From NCBI RefSeq assembly GCF_001190745.1, contig NZ_CP012196.1:1922001-1986000 (forward strand): a stretch of 64,000 bases of DNA. The letters run 5' to 3'. The DNA is from Campylobacter gracilis. Lineage in GTDB: Bacteria; Campylobacterota; Campylobacteria; Campylobacterales; Campylobacteraceae. Positions 26,079 to 36,241 of the stretch are shown here, one piece after another; position 1 is the stretch's first letter, and every line of letters begins with the position of its first letter. The translations under genes were made by a program, and so were the position numbers. The notes below the pieces were generated by a model. That model saw only the letters and a program-made list of their open reading frames with translations, was not told the DNA's origin and did not search any database.

Positions 26079-28361
26079 TTACGCCTCTGTGCGGATGATC
26101 CTTACCGCCTCGACCATATTTTTTAAGCTAGGGCGGACCTCCTCCCATTTGCGGGTTTTTAGACCACAGTCCGGGTTAATCCACAGCTGCTCTTTAGGAA
26201 GCACCTCAAGTAGCGCGCGGATCTGGCTTACGAGCTCCTGCACACTAGGAATTCGCGGGCTATGGATGTCGTAAACGCCTGGACCGACCTCTTGCTTATA
26301 GCCGACCGATTTGAAAACTCGAAGCAGCTCGTTGCCGCTGCGAGCGGTCTCGATGCTGATGACGTCGGCATCCATCGCCTCTATCGTTTTGATTATGTCG
26401 TTAAACTCCGAATAGCACATATGGGTATGGATCTGCGTGTGAGCACTTGCGGCGCTGACAGCGAGCTTAAAAGCACTAACGGCAAATTTTTCGTATGCAG
26501 GGATGTTTTCGGATCTAAGCGGATAGCCCTCTTTAAACGCCGCTTCATCTACCTGAACGATCTTGATGCCCGCGTCTTGCAGATCCGAAATTTCATCAAA
26601 AATCGCAAGTGCGAGCTGTTTTACTATCTGATCGCGAGGCTTATCGTCGCGCACGAAGCTCCAGTTCATCATCGTAACAGGTCCCGTTAGCATGCCCTTC
26701 ATAATCTTTTTAGTGCGGCTTTGGGCGTATTTGATCCACTCCACGGTCATTGGTCTTGGACGGCTAACGTCGCCGAAAAGTAACGGCGGCTTCACGCAGC
26801 GGCTGCCGTAGCTCTGCACCCAGCCGTTGGCGCTAAACGCGTATCCGCTCATCTGCTCGCCGAAATACTCGACCATATCGTTGCGCTCAGGCTCGCCGTG
26901 AACCAACACGTCCAGACCAATCTCATCTTGAAATTTAACGCAGTCATCGATGTAGGCTTTGATGTCGCGCTCGTAGGCTTCGCGGCCAATTAAGCCCTTT
27001 TTGTAGGCGTTGCGAACCTGGCGAAGTTCGGCAGTCTGAGGGAAGGAGCCGATCGTAGTGGTAGGTAAAATTCCATAGCCTAGCTCCTTTTTCTGCACCT
27101 TGATGCGATCCTCGTAGCGATCGGCGCGCTCGAATTTATTTAAATTTGCAGCGCGGCTTTGCACTCGCTCGTCATGAATAAGTGGCGAGCTAGCGCGGGT
27201 TTTAGCGGATTTTTGATTTTCTTCGTAAGCTTTCATGCCGTGTTCGCACATCGGAATTTCAAAGAAAAGATGGGTTAAAATCGAAATTTCGCTTAGTTTT
27301 TCGACTGCGAAACTTAGCCAGGATTTGATCTCGGTGCTTAGTTTGTCCTCATATTTTAGCGTGAAAGGCACGTGTAAAAGCGAGCAGGAGGTACCCACAT
27401 AGATGCGCTCCTTAGGCACGTAGGCCTCGATAGCTTTGAGCTGGGCTAGCTTTTTGTCGATGTCGCTCTTCCAGATATTGCGCCCGTCGATCACGCCCGT
27501 AAAAAGCACGGTCTTAGCGTCTTTTAAAATTTGAAGCTCTTTTTTGATATTCTCCTCGCTTGCGTAAACAAAATCAAGCCCGATCGCCCAAACATCGGTC
27601 TTTACTATCTCGCGCACGGCCTCAGTCGCATGCTCAAAATAGGTCATAAAGATAATTTTTACGTTGCTTGCGGCCTTGCTTAGGCGATGATAAACAGGCT
27701 CGATCTTTGGCGCTAGCTCAGCCGCGCGATCCGTTACGAAGATCGGCTCGTCGATCTGAATTACGACCTCGTTATCAAGCTCGCTAAGAAGCTTTAGCAG
27801 TTCCTCGTATTTCGCGACAAGGGCATCTAAATGCGCGAGTGGATCGCTTTTGTCGCTTGATTTGCTAAGCGCCAAGTAAGTAATAGGTCCGATTAAATTT
27901 ATCTTTAGCGCGCAGGAATCCTTAAAATCATTATTTTTCGCGGCCTTATACTCGCTTAAAATTTTACTAGGATTTAGGCTAAATTCCGTATACGCAGAGA
28001 TTTCGGGCACGATATAGTGGTAGTTTGTGTTAAACCACTTCGTCATCTCCATCGCGACTGCGTCTTTGCTGCCGCGCGCCATCGCAAAATACTGCTCGTG
28101 CGCCGAAAGAGCCGCGAAGCGCTGCGGGATCACGCCGAAAAGTATGCTGGTATCGAGCATCAAATCGTAGTATGAAAAGTCGTTTACGCTAATTAAGCCG
28201 CTCCAAGCATCCAGCTGATATTTGATGTGGCGATCTTTTAGCTCTGCAGCAACCCGCTCTAGCGCGTCATAATCGCACTTGCCCGCCCAATAGCTCTCCA
28301 AAGCCTTCTTTAACTCGCGCTGCTCTCCGATACGCGGAAAGCCCGTAACGTAACTCTTCAT
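26079..28361 (-). CDS. metE: Cobalamin-independent methionine synthase
   Basis: Transfers a methyl group from 5-methyl-tetrahydropteroyl-triglutamate to homocysteine in the last step of methionine synthesis. Full length at 760 residues. The N-terminus MKSYVTGFPRIGEQRELKKALE is canonical. Zinc ligands appear in HTHMCYSEF (His, Cys) and WINPDCGLKTRKW (Cys). LPTTTIGSFPQT marks the start of the catalytic barrel. The gene stands alone with its own terminator; no riboswitch was recognised upstream. Confidence 0.97.
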   Translation of the reverse strand: MKSYVTGFPRIGEQRELKKALESYWAGKCDYDALERVAAELKDRHIKYQLDAWSGLISVNDFSYYDLMLDTSILFGVIPQRFAALSAHEQYFAMARGSKDAVAMEMTKWFNTNYHYIVPEISAYTEFSLNPSKILSEYKAAKNNDFKDSCALKINLIGPITYLALSKSSDKSDPLAHLDALVAKYEELLKLLSELDNEVVIQIDEPIFVTDRAAELAPKIEPVYHRLSKAASNVKIIFMTYFEHATEAVREIVKTDVWAIGLDFVYASEENIKKELQILKDAKTVLFTGVIDGRNIWKSDIDKKLAQLKAIEAYVPKERIYVGTSCSLLHVPFTLKYEDKLSTEIKSWLSFAVEKLSEISILTHLFFEIPMCEHGMKAYEENQKSAKTRASSPLIHDERVQSRAANLNKFERADRYEDRIKVQKKELGYGILPTTTIGSFPQTAELRQVRNAYKKGLIGREAYERDIKAYIDDCVKFQDEIGLDVLVHGEPERNDMVEYFGEQMSGYAFSANGWVQSYGSRCVKPPLLFGDVSRPRPMTVEWIKYAQSRTKKIMKGMLTGPVTMMNWSFVRDDKPRDQIVKQLALAIFDEISDLQDAGIKIVQVDEAAFKEGYPLRSENIPAYEKFAVSAFKLAVSAASAHTQIHTHMCYSEFNDIIKTIEAMDADVISIETARSGNELLRVFKSVGYKQEVGPGVYDIHSPRIPSVQELVSQIRALLEVLPKEQLWINPDCGLKTRKWEEVRPSLKNMVEAVRIIRTEA

Positions 28362-28716
28362 CTCTATCCTTTAAGTAAAATTTTGGTATGAAAGTGTTGA
28401 TTTTATCTAAAATTTCTTTTGCCGTCATTAAAATTTTAACCTAATCTCGAAAATGAACGAAATTTTATCCAAAAGCGCAAGGGTGGAATTTAGCCAATAA
28501 AATCTGAAATGGAATTTTTATCGACGAAATTCCGTAAGTTAAAATTTTAGGATTGAATTTAAAGGCGTTAAATTCATCATAATTTAAACCTCGTCGCAAG
28601 ATTCTACTAAAACTTAGTAAAGCCTTGCGACGAAGCTAGCCTTACCCGACACACCGCAAAGCCACCGAGCATCAAGGCTCTATGAAAGCAGTGCAATGCC
28701 TCAAATATGAAAATTC
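28362..28716. other. Spacer upstream of metE with a long stem-loop
   Basis: No gene is seen. It carries a bipartite hairpin: outer arms TCGTCGCAAG (28591-28600) and CTTGCGACGA (28624-28633) are perfect, a symmetric 5-base internal loop follows, and an inner stem ACTAA/TTAGT closes a 3-base loop. It lies 84 bases after the end of the outer-membrane protein gene and may terminate that transcript. Confidence 0.6.
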
Positions 28717-29301
28717 TTAGAATTTATAATTATATCCTGCGTAAACGCCGTATTTTTTACCGTCGTTATCTTCGATATAATCGCCGTTTTTGTACCACGC
28801 TTTGCTTGCTTTAAAGCCCATTTCAATCTCGCTATTGGAGCCAAACTCATACGCGGTACCTATCTTGCCACCCAAAATGAAGCCACCCAGCGTATCGTCC
28901 GCTCTAACCCAGCCGCCATTGCTATAGTCTATTTTAACTTCAGTATCTAAAACCGAAAGCCCAGCGTAAGCGCCTAGGACGAGCTTAAATCTGCCGAAAA
29001 GCTCCGGCGTAAAATCCGCACCGGCTACGAAATCGTGCGTGCTCCATTTAACCTTTCTTTTCGAATTGGCATTCGAACTGGAATCCTCGCCCTTAAATCC
29101 ATAAAAATATCCGCCGTAAGCTCTAAACGTGCCAAAGTCATATCCGGCTTTAACGCCGATTTGTGGCTGTCCGTCATCAAAACCTGCGGCTTGGTTTTTG
29201 AAATTGTATCCGCCCTCGCCGCCTATGAAAAGCCCCTCCGCCATCGCGCTTACTGCAGCTAAAGAGCCAAGAAACGCCACTTTTGCAACTAAATTTCTCA
29301 T
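28717..29301 (-). CDS. Outer membrane beta-barrel protein
   Basis: Small porin-like barrel of 194 residues. The signal peptide ends near VSAMA, followed by alternating hydrophobic/polar strands rich in glycine and aromatic residues (GLFIGGEGGYNF, FRAYGGYFYGF, KYGVYAGYNYKF). The final residue is Phe, the usual recognition signal for the BAM machinery. Probably eight strands, similar in scale to OmpA- or Omp25-type barrels. Function unknown. A normal ribosome site (AGGAG) precedes the ATG. Confidence 0.78.
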   Translation of the reverse strand: MRNLVAKVAFLGSLAAVSAMAEGLFIGGEGGYNFKNQAAGFDDGQPQIGVKAGYDFGTFRAYGGYFYGFKGEDSSSNANSKRKVKWSTHDFVAGADFTPELFGRFKLVLGAYAGLSVLDTEVKIDYSNGGWVRADDTLGGFILGGKIGTAYEFGSNSEIEMGFKASKAWYKNGDYIEDNDGKKYGVYAGYNYKF

Positions 29302-29556
29302 TTTTACTCCTTTCGATGAAATTTTATCTTAATGATAGCGACACGCTTCGAAACCTAGGCTAAATTTAAAGTAAATACATAACATTTACGATTTTTAATG
29401 ACAAAATTTTGAAGTATTTTTATAATTTATTTATAGCCAGTATAAATTCTAAATCTAAGCATATAGCTTGCATTATAAATTTTATCGCTTAGTAACATAC
29501 GCTTTGTAAAAGCACAATGCAATAAGAATTTACGCAATATTCCTCTGAATATAAAT

Positions 29557-31737
29557 TTATCTTAATAACTTGTAAATCCGCGCAGAATTACTTAAATAAA
29601 CGGGCTCAAATAGATCTTTATCATAGTTTTCCAGCACAAAAAGTTGGATGAAGGCTGACTCAAAGACCTTTTTATCTAAGATTAAAATTCTTTGGTAATC
29701 CGGTAAAAATATCACGTAAAGATTAGAATTTTTATCTATCTGCTTAGATAATTTGACGAGTTTGCCGTTTACTTCGCCCACTTGATAATATGAATTAATA
29801 GGCATTCTTTTACCATCATAGATTAGGTATTCAGGATCGATGCTAGGCAGCGTGCATTCATCATTTATTATGATACTCTCTCCATCTTTACCCATTCTAA
29901 TATCATAACCCACATGAATAAATGGCGTCCAAGATTCTTTACCTGTTTCTATATCTACGGTAGAAAATTTTAAGATATTAGGCAATATATCTATCATCTG
30001 TGGTACGAAATAATAATATATATCCCTAGTTTTCTGTGGAAGCTTAAAATTTTTATCGTTTAAAGAACTTAAGAATTTATTGATATCCGCTTCGGCATAA
30101 TCTTTTTGAATTTGATATAGGTTTAGTTTAAATTTATCTTCCAATTTAGGATCAAAGTTTTTACCTTGCGACTTTTGTGTATATTCGACATTAAGTCTTG
30201 CCATATTAGCAGAGCTTACCTCATCTTTATTAAAGGAAAACGCACTCATAAAAGTATATTCTCCCGCCTGTCTACCTCCGGGATCAGCTACTACTTTTAC
30301 ATCGGAGTAATATCTGATTAAATATCCGTAATCCCACCACGATAGCACGTAATCCTCTCTGCTGGCTTTATTTTTTAGCTCCGCAAGAGGCACTATGGAG
30401 TCTTTCGTAAGCGTAGGCGCAACTCGGAATTTATAAATAAAATCTATGCTAGGTATTAGCACCAAACAGGTTAAAATAGCCAACAAAGTACTTCTAAGCC
30501 AAGTGCGTATTTCAAAGTAATTCAGCGTGAAATATATAAAATAAGCAAATCCAAGCGCTATCATCGGTGTAGCGTACATTGTAAAGCGAGTTCCGCCGAA
30601 AAGTGCTAAAACTCCAAGCGCTATCATCGGTGAGGTTAAGATAAACGAACGGAATTTTATCAGCAGTAGAGCCAGCCCTCCTACGGCGCATATAAATATA
30701 AATAAATGCCCACTAGATTCAAGCACAAATTTCATGAAATTAGCGTTTTCTACCTCATTAACCGTATTTCTAACGCCATAGAAGTAGAAAATTTCCTCTT
30801 TGCTTACATCCTTTAAGATATAGGCTTTAAGCCGCAAAATTATAGGCGCAAGTCCGCCGAATATGATAAATATAACTGCGACGATCACACCCAAAATCCA
30901 AAGAGCCTTTTTGCTTTTATGGCTTGGAATTTTAATCATTAAAAAATATAAAAACGCAATGAGTGCAATCTTAAGCAATAAAATATAGTTTACGATTATT
31001 GTCTCGCCTTCGTAATACGCGCCAAAATTTATAACTGCAACGACCATAAGAATAATTGCTTTGTAATTTTCCTCATTGTGTCTATTAAAAATCAAAGTAT
31101 AGATTAAAAATATCACTATAATCGCCATATTTAGAGAATACGAGCTAGGATACCACCAATCATAAATCACCATAAAAACGGCAGGTAAAATAAAGCTACT
31201 TTGCTCGCCTCGCTCTATGAGCCTAATCAAAGCCCATAGCGTTAGCAGCGGCATAGCAACATTTAACATATCGCTATCAAAATATCCGCCCAAAGTCCTG
31301 ACATAATACCCCGGCAGCACGCAAGCAAGCAGCGCCGCGATGATGCCGGCGCCCAGGATCTTATACTCTCTTGCTATCAAAATAATCGGCACGACCACCA
31401 GCGGCGCGAAAAACACGCTCATGTAGATCGTAATGCTATTTAGGCTGACGGGCAAAATTTTGCTAAGTAAAAATGCTAGAGTTGGGATCGACGCACCATA
31501 TGGGCTAAGATCGCCCGGCTGGTGAAAGCCCGCTATCATATCGCGCGCACCCTCGGCGTTTGCAAAGGCGTCGTTCGTGGTCATGATGAGCTCGCCGTCA
31601 AAAGAAAACTGCTCGATCCCGCTAGCCCAATATATCCAAAAAAACCTGCACGCCACGCCAAATATATAAACCAGCATCATGATCAGAAAAATATCCATAC
31701 GTGAGCATTCGCCGTTTGTAATTCTAAATTTTTGCAT
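29557..31737 (-). CDS. pglB: Oligosaccharyltransferase (STT3 family)
   Basis: Transfers a lipid-linked glycan to asparagine in D/E-x-N-x-S/T sequons in the periplasm. Length of 726 residues matches PglB. About 13 membrane helices are followed by a periplasmic domain. Catalytic and sequon-binding motifs are present: NDAFANAEGARD in the first loop, FDSDMLN, and WWDYG at residues 467-471. No other pgl gene is adjacent; the nearest glycan genes begin at 53404. The first Met codon used has a ribosome site, though an internal Met14 is also possible. Confidence 0.93.
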   Translation of the reverse strand: MQKFRITNGECSRMDIFLIMMLVYIFGVACRFFWIYWASGIEQFSFDGELIMTTNDAFANAEGARDMIAGFHQPGDLSPYGASIPTLAFLLSKILPVSLNSITIYMSVFFAPLVVVPIILIAREYKILGAGIIAALLACVLPGYYVRTLGGYFDSDMLNVAMPLLTLWALIRLIERGEQSSFILPAVFMVIYDWWYPSSYSLNMAIIVIFLIYTLIFNRHNEENYKAIILMVVAVINFGAYYEGETIIVNYILLLKIALIAFLYFLMIKIPSHKSKKALWILGVIVAVIFIIFGGLAPIILRLKAYILKDVSKEEIFYFYGVRNTVNEVENANFMKFVLESSGHLFIFICAVGGLALLLIKFRSFILTSPMIALGVLALFGGTRFTMYATPMIALGFAYFIYFTLNYFEIRTWLRSTLLAILTCLVLIPSIDFIYKFRVAPTLTKDSIVPLAELKNKASREDYVLSWWDYGYLIRYYSDVKVVADPGGRQAGEYTFMSAFSFNKDEVSSANMARLNVEYTQKSQGKNFDPKLEDKFKLNLYQIQKDYAEADINKFLSSLNDKNFKLPQKTRDIYYYFVPQMIDILPNILKFSTVDIETGKESWTPFIHVGYDIRMGKDGESIIINDECTLPSIDPEYLIYDGKRMPINSYYQVGEVNGKLVKLSKQIDKNSNLYVIFLPDYQRILILDKKVFESAFIQLFVLENYDKDLFEPVYLSNSARIYKLLR

Positions 31738-31986
31738 CTTTTTCCTTGATTTGTCGTTTGAAGTACCGAGCGGCAGGGTTAAAATTTGCCTCTACAAATT
31801 TTACTCGCTTTATCGCGTCCACACTAAATTTTAACGACATTGTTTAATTTTCGTTTATTATAGCAGAATTTACCTGATTTACGATGCAAAATGTAGAAAT
31901 TTATACGACAAATTACTGCGAATGGCGCGAGCAAACCGAAATTTAATCCATTTCGCTCGCGCTATAAAGTGTGGGATTTACGCGAT

Positions 31987-32361
31987 TTAATACGCGTCGC
32001 ACATAAATTTGCAGACGGTTTTCGTGCGCAGATTGAGCATGATCGAGCTTAGGCATCTGCCGTCCTTATTGCCACTTAGTAGGCGCACGGCATCGCCCTC
32101 TTTCCACTGCGTGCTGTCGCCCTCGATGGTCCTATAATGCGCGCCGTTAATGACAAGCGACTCGCCGCCTTTTAGCGTTTTATCGATCTTCAGGTCGCTT
32201 GCGATCTGGCTTAGATCGCCTTTTAGGGCATTTGCGATTAGTTTTTCTTCGGCCTGCTCATGCGTCTTCATCGAGCTTTTAGCAAAGTCCGGTACCTGCA
32301 CAGTTTCGGTCTGAGCCGAAGCAAAAGCGGCTAGCACGCAAGCGGCGTAAATTAGTTTCAT
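31987..32361 (-). CDS. Secreted protein of unknown function
   Basis: 124 residues with signal peptide MKLIYAACVLAAFASA and a GGAG ribosome site. The mature part has a helix rich in charged residues and a small beta-rich region with three cysteines near the C-terminus (GRCLSSIM, TVCKFMCDAY). I do not recognise a family. It stands alone. Confidence 0.6.
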   Translation of the reverse strand: MKLIYAACVLAAFASAQTETVQVPDFAKSSMKTHEQAEEKLIANALKGDLSQIASDLKIDKTLKGGESLVINGAHYRTIEGDSTQWKEGDAVRLLSGNKDGRCLSSIMLNLRTKTVCKFMCDAY

Positions 32362-32522
32362 ATTTTCTCCTTAATTTTTTCAAAATTGCGGCGATTATAG
32401 CAAAGTTTACTTAAAAATTTCGGTCTAAATTTAGCTAGAGTTTAAATTTAAGAAACCGCTCGTTTGTTTAAAACAGAACCAAACGCGACGACAAATTATA
32501 AAATTTCGCCGCAATTTAAAAT

Positions 32523-33689
32523 TTACTTATTAAAATACGCCGCGAGTGCGCTTAGCCAAACAAACAGAGCTATGATCCAAGACATCGTCCACGGCGTACC
32601 CGCAGAAAACGCCGCAAGCATCGCCGATGAGAGGATGCCGCTGCCGTATTGCAACGAGCCGATGAGCGCAGCGGCCGAGCCCTTCATCTCCTGCGGCACG
32701 CTATCAAGAGCGGCGGCATTGGAGCAAGAAGCGATGATGCCGTTCATACTAAAAACGAAAAACATCGGGATTATCACGCCAAGAACGCCGCCCGTTTTGA
32801 AAAACGTAAACGTAAACAGCACGCTGGCAGCAAGCGCGGCAACGAGCGTGGAGACTATGAGCAGGTGATTTAGCGCATAGCGCTTTACCAGCTTTTTATT
32901 TACGAAACTTAGCGCCATGACGCCTACGATGTTTATGCCGAATAAAAATCCGTAGTATTTGCTAGGAATGCCGAAATAATCGATATATACAAACGATGAG
33001 CCCGTGATAAAGGCATAGGCGGCTACGTAGAAAAACGTCACGCTAAGAGTGTAGCGCATAAATTTGACGTCTTGCAATAATCTTAGATAGTTTCTAAAAG
33101 ACGATACGATGGGCTTTGTGGAGCGCTTTTGCGGCGGCAAGGTCTCCGGTAGAGAAAAAATCATCGCAAACATAATCGCGCTAGCTAGCGCCATCAGCCA
33201 AAATATCCCATGCCAAGAGCCAAACTCCAGTATCGCGCCGCCCAATAACGGACCCACTATCGGCGCTATCGCCATGATAATAACTAGCGTAGAGAGCATC
33301 TGCGCGGCCTGCGAGCTACCGAAAAGATCGCTAATCATCGCCCTGCTTAGCATCGGTCCTACGCACGCGCCCACGGCCTGAAACACGCGCCAGAACACTA
33401 CGCTAGCCATATTGTCCGACATCGCGCATCCTACTGATCCGATCGCAAAGAGCGCCATACCGATAAAAAGCGGGATTTTACGCCCGGTCCTATCGCTGAT
33501 AGGCCCCCAGACGAGCTGCGCGATAGCAAAGCCGATCAAAAAGCCCGTTATCGTGAGCTCCGAGTCTCCGTGCAGCTGCCGCTCCATCGTAGGCATAGCG
33601 GGCAGATATACGTCCGTAGATAGCGATGTGCACGCCATAAGCGCACTTAGCACGACTAAAAAAGATAGTGAAGTTTTTGAGGAGTTCAA
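32523..33689 (-). CDS. Bcr/CflA-type drug efflux transporter
   Basis: Major facilitator superfamily exporter with 12 membrane helices, 388 residues. STDVYLPAMPTMERQL in TM1 and VWGPISDRTGRKIPLFIG in the TM2-TM3 loop are the family signatures; VFWRVFQAVGACVGPMLSRAMI is motif C-like. Substrates of this family include bicyclomycin, chloramphenicol and sulfonamides, but nothing here shows which apply. No regulator adjoins it. Confidence 0.88.
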   Translation of the reverse strand: MNSSKTSLSFLVVLSALMACTSLSTDVYLPAMPTMERQLHGDSELTITGFLIGFAIAQLVWGPISDRTGRKIPLFIGMALFAIGSVGCAMSDNMASVVFWRVFQAVGACVGPMLSRAMISDLFGSSQAAQMLSTLVIIMAIAPIVGPLLGGAILEFGSWHGIFWLMALASAIMFAMIFSLPETLPPQKRSTKPIVSSFRNYLRLLQDVKFMRYTLSVTFFYVAAYAFITGSSFVYIDYFGIPSKYYGFLFGINIVGVMALSFVNKKLVKRYALNHLLIVSTLVAALAASVLFTFTFFKTGGVLGVIIPMFFVFSMNGIIASCSNAAALDSVPQEMKGSAAALIGSLQYGSGILSSAMLAAFSAGTPWTMSWIIALFVWLSALAAYFNK

Positions 33690-33980
33690 ATTTTTCCTTT
33701 TGTTGTTATTTGAGTGGGCGCAGAGTTTGCACGACTAGAGATTGAGAGCTTTAAATTTAAACGCTTTTCGGTGCGGAAGCTTAAATTAAATTTAATGTAA
33801 AATTTGAATGCTAACGGTGCAAAATTTAAACTAGAAATTTAAATACGGTAGATCAAAGCGCGGTATTTTTTCGCTAGACGCGGCAAATTTTACCTTGCAA
33901 ATGAGGCGAGCTGTATGCCCCCGTCGCAGTGAAGCAAGGTAAAATTTAACAAAGTATAGCGGAAAAAGATAAGCCTAAAT

Positions 33981-35192
33981 TTAGACTTCATACCTCTCGC
34001 CGGGTTTCATTTCGATTATCTCCCACGGCAAGCCCTGTTTATTTAGCTCGTCCATGAAAGGCTTGGCGTCGAAATTCTCCATATTAAAGACGCCTTTTCC
34101 GCTCCAAATGCCCTTTGCGACCATCATCGAGCCGATCATCGCAGGCACGCCCGTCGTGTAGCTCACCGCCTGCGCACCCGTCTCAGCGTAGCAAGCCTCG
34201 TGGTCGCAGACGTTGTAGATATAGACTTGGCGCTCTTTACCGTCTTTTAAGCCACGTATCACGCAGCCGATGTTTGTTTTGCCCTTCGTGCGAGGGCCGA
34301 GGCTTGCAGGATCCGGCAGTAGCGTCTTTAAAAACTGTATCGGTACGATTTTCACGCCGTTATGCTCTACCTCGTCGATGCGTAGCATGCCGACGTTTTC
34401 TAGGCACTTCATATGCGTGAGATAGCTCTGCCCGAAAGTCATAAAAAAGCGGATTCGCTTCAGCCCTTTGATGTTTTTAACGAGGCTTTCTAGCTCCTCG
34501 TGGTAGAGCAGGTAGCTGTCCTTGACGCCTACTTTCGGGTAGTCCCATTTAAACATTATTTCCATCGGCCCCGTTTCTTTCCACTCGCCGCGCTCCCAGT
34601 AGCGGCCTTTTGCGCTTACTTCGCGCAGGTTGATTTCGGGGTTGAAATTCGTCGCAAACGGATAGCCGTGATCGCCTGCGTTGCAGTCTAGGATGTCGAT
34701 CTCGCCGATCTCGTCAAAGAGATTTTGCTGCGCGTAGGCGCAAAATACATTTGTCACGCCAGGATCAAAGCCGCTTCCCAGCAGCGCCATCGTGTTTGCG
34801 GCTTTAAACTCGCCGTCCTTCGCCCACTGTAGCTTGTATTCAAATTTGGCGGTGTCGGGGTGCTCGTAGTTTGCGGTGTCGATGTATGGTATGCCGGCGC
34901 GAGAGCACGCGTCCATGAGGGTTAGGTCCTGATACGGCAGCGCGACGTTTAGCAGTAGCTCGGCACCCGTTTTTTTGATGAGCGCGACCACGGCATCGGT
35001 GTCGTCCGCGTCGATCTGGGCGGTGTCGATAGCGACGCCTAGGCGGTCTTTGATAAGCTTAGCGATCGCGTCGCATTTGCTTTTTGTGCGGCTTGCAAGG
35101 GTGATCTTGCTAAAAACGTCCGCGTTCATCGCGCATTTTACGGTCGCGACTTGGCTCACGCCGCCCGCGCCTATGATTAAGATATTTGACAT
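33981..35192 (-). CDS. Carboxynorspermidine dehydrogenase (saccharopine dehydrogenase fold)
   Basis: Part of the alternative spermidine route used by campylobacters, in which aspartate semialdehyde is condensed with a diamine and reduced. The N-terminal Rossmann motif is ILIIGAGGVSQVAT, followed by LASRTKSKCDAIA. The middle shows DCNAGDHGYPFATNFNPEINLREV and the C-terminal half YNVCDHEACYAETGAQAVSYTTGVPAMIGS, typical of this family. Length of 403 residues is normal. The decarboxylase partner (NspC) is not in the window. A saccharopine-type role is the main alternative. Confidence 0.85.
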   Translation of the reverse strand: MSNILIIGAGGVSQVATVKCAMNADVFSKITLASRTKSKCDAIAKLIKDRLGVAIDTAQIDADDTDAVVALIKKTGAELLLNVALPYQDLTLMDACSRAGIPYIDTANYEHPDTAKFEYKLQWAKDGEFKAANTMALLGSGFDPGVTNVFCAYAQQNLFDEIGEIDILDCNAGDHGYPFATNFNPEINLREVSAKGRYWERGEWKETGPMEIMFKWDYPKVGVKDSYLLYHEELESLVKNIKGLKRIRFFMTFGQSYLTHMKCLENVGMLRIDEVEHNGVKIVPIQFLKTLLPDPASLGPRTKGKTNIGCVIRGLKDGKERQVYIYNVCDHEACYAETGAQAVSYTTGVPAMIGSMMVAKGIWSGKGVFNMENFDAKPFMDELNKQGLPWEIIEMKPGERYEV

Positions 35193-35561
35193 TTAAGCTC
35201 CTTTAAATTTTAAATTTTGTTGCAATTTTAGCAAATTTAAGATGAATTTTAAGAGGTGGGGTGTGATTAATCATAAAGTTGGCTATGGCTAGCGTGGAGC
35301 GCAAGCTCGCTCTAACAAGAGCGCCGAAAGCGGCGTGTACTAAAATTTCACCCAGATAGCGGCATGCCGATTGACGGCGGCACGAGATTAAATTTCCGCC
35401 CTGCATCGCGCGATAAAATTTTAAGCTTTAAAGGGCTAGTTTAAATTTAACATTCCGCAACAAGGCGTGGAGAATTTAAAATTTAAAGCTCGCCCGCTTC
35501 GCCATAAAATTTATCGCGCCTTTTGCCCGATGTACGGCAAAACCGTATACCGCGGCTAAAT
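35193..35561. other. Spacer without a gene
   Basis: Contains the ribosome site of the dehydrogenase gene and many AAATTT cores. Short frames lack support. It ends at the frameshifted DUF2892 gene. Confidence 0.5.
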
Positions 35562-35736
35562 TTAGCGCTTTAGCGAACAGCGGTTTAAAAAGTAGCAAGC
35601 TGGACAAAATCCCGTGACACCCACGATAAAGGGCACTAGTCCGACCAGCCCCCACCAGCTGCTAAACAACGGCTTTTGCAATCATTATCGCTAGTCCGAT
35701 CAGCGCTTTTATTATCCTAGTTTTTCTGCTTAGCAT
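35562..35736 (-). pseudogene. DUF2892 (YgaP-like) inner membrane protein, frameshifted
   Basis: Reading from ATG 35736 gives MLSRKTRIIKALIGLAIMIAKAVV and then TAG at 35662-35664. A second frame from about 35672 continues LFSSWWGLVGLVPFIVGVTGFCPACYFLNRCSLKR and stops at 35562-35564. Joined, the two form a complete DUF2892 domain, including the SWWGLIGLIPLxTGxxGFCP signature and terminal cysteines. The total length is 175 bases, one more than a multiple of three, so a single-base insertion explains the break. No homopolymer lies at the site. DUF2892 proteins are small two-helix membrane proteins often linked to rhodanese domains. Confidence 0.75.
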
Positions 35737-36241
35737 TGCGTTTTCACTTCTTTGTTTTTACATTTTACACGTATTAATGCTTAAAATTTTTAAAGTAAGC
35801 AATGGCAGCAAATCGCCACATAGCGTATCATCTTTGAGCCCGCCTTCCTATATACGCGCCTTGGTTAAATTCGGCTTCGTTTAATTATCTTTTCTTTTGC
35901 GTAAAAGTGCGATCCGACAAAATTTGCGTGCCTGAGGAGTGAAATTTTATTCGAGCTCGACTTAAAAATTTCGACAAGCGTAAAACAAGGCAAACTCGAA
36001 TGCAGGCGGGCAGTAGGGTAAAATTTGTGTATCAAAGGATAAAAATTTACATGTAGCTTTAAATTTGGAATTACGATAAATTTAACCGAGCGGAATTCTA
36101 TCGTTGTAGAAAGTTTGCCTAAATTTAAACTTGCCTTGTGTTTTGAGCGTCTAAATTTATGCTCCTTGCAGCAAAGAGGCATAATGCGGACGTAATATTT
36201 ACGATCGAAGCGACACCTGATCTCACGCCGTAGCGTTAAAA
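35737..36241. other. Spacer upstream of the DUF2892 remnant
   Basis: About 500 bases with no supportable gene on either strand. A 126-codon minus-strand frame (35865-36245) is antisense-like in composition, with no ribosome site. AAATTT cores are present throughout. Confidence 0.5.

Noticed and set aside
35662-35664. Sec or readthrough explanation for the DUF2892 stop
   Set aside because: The stop is TAG, and the conserved domain continues in another frame, not in the same one.
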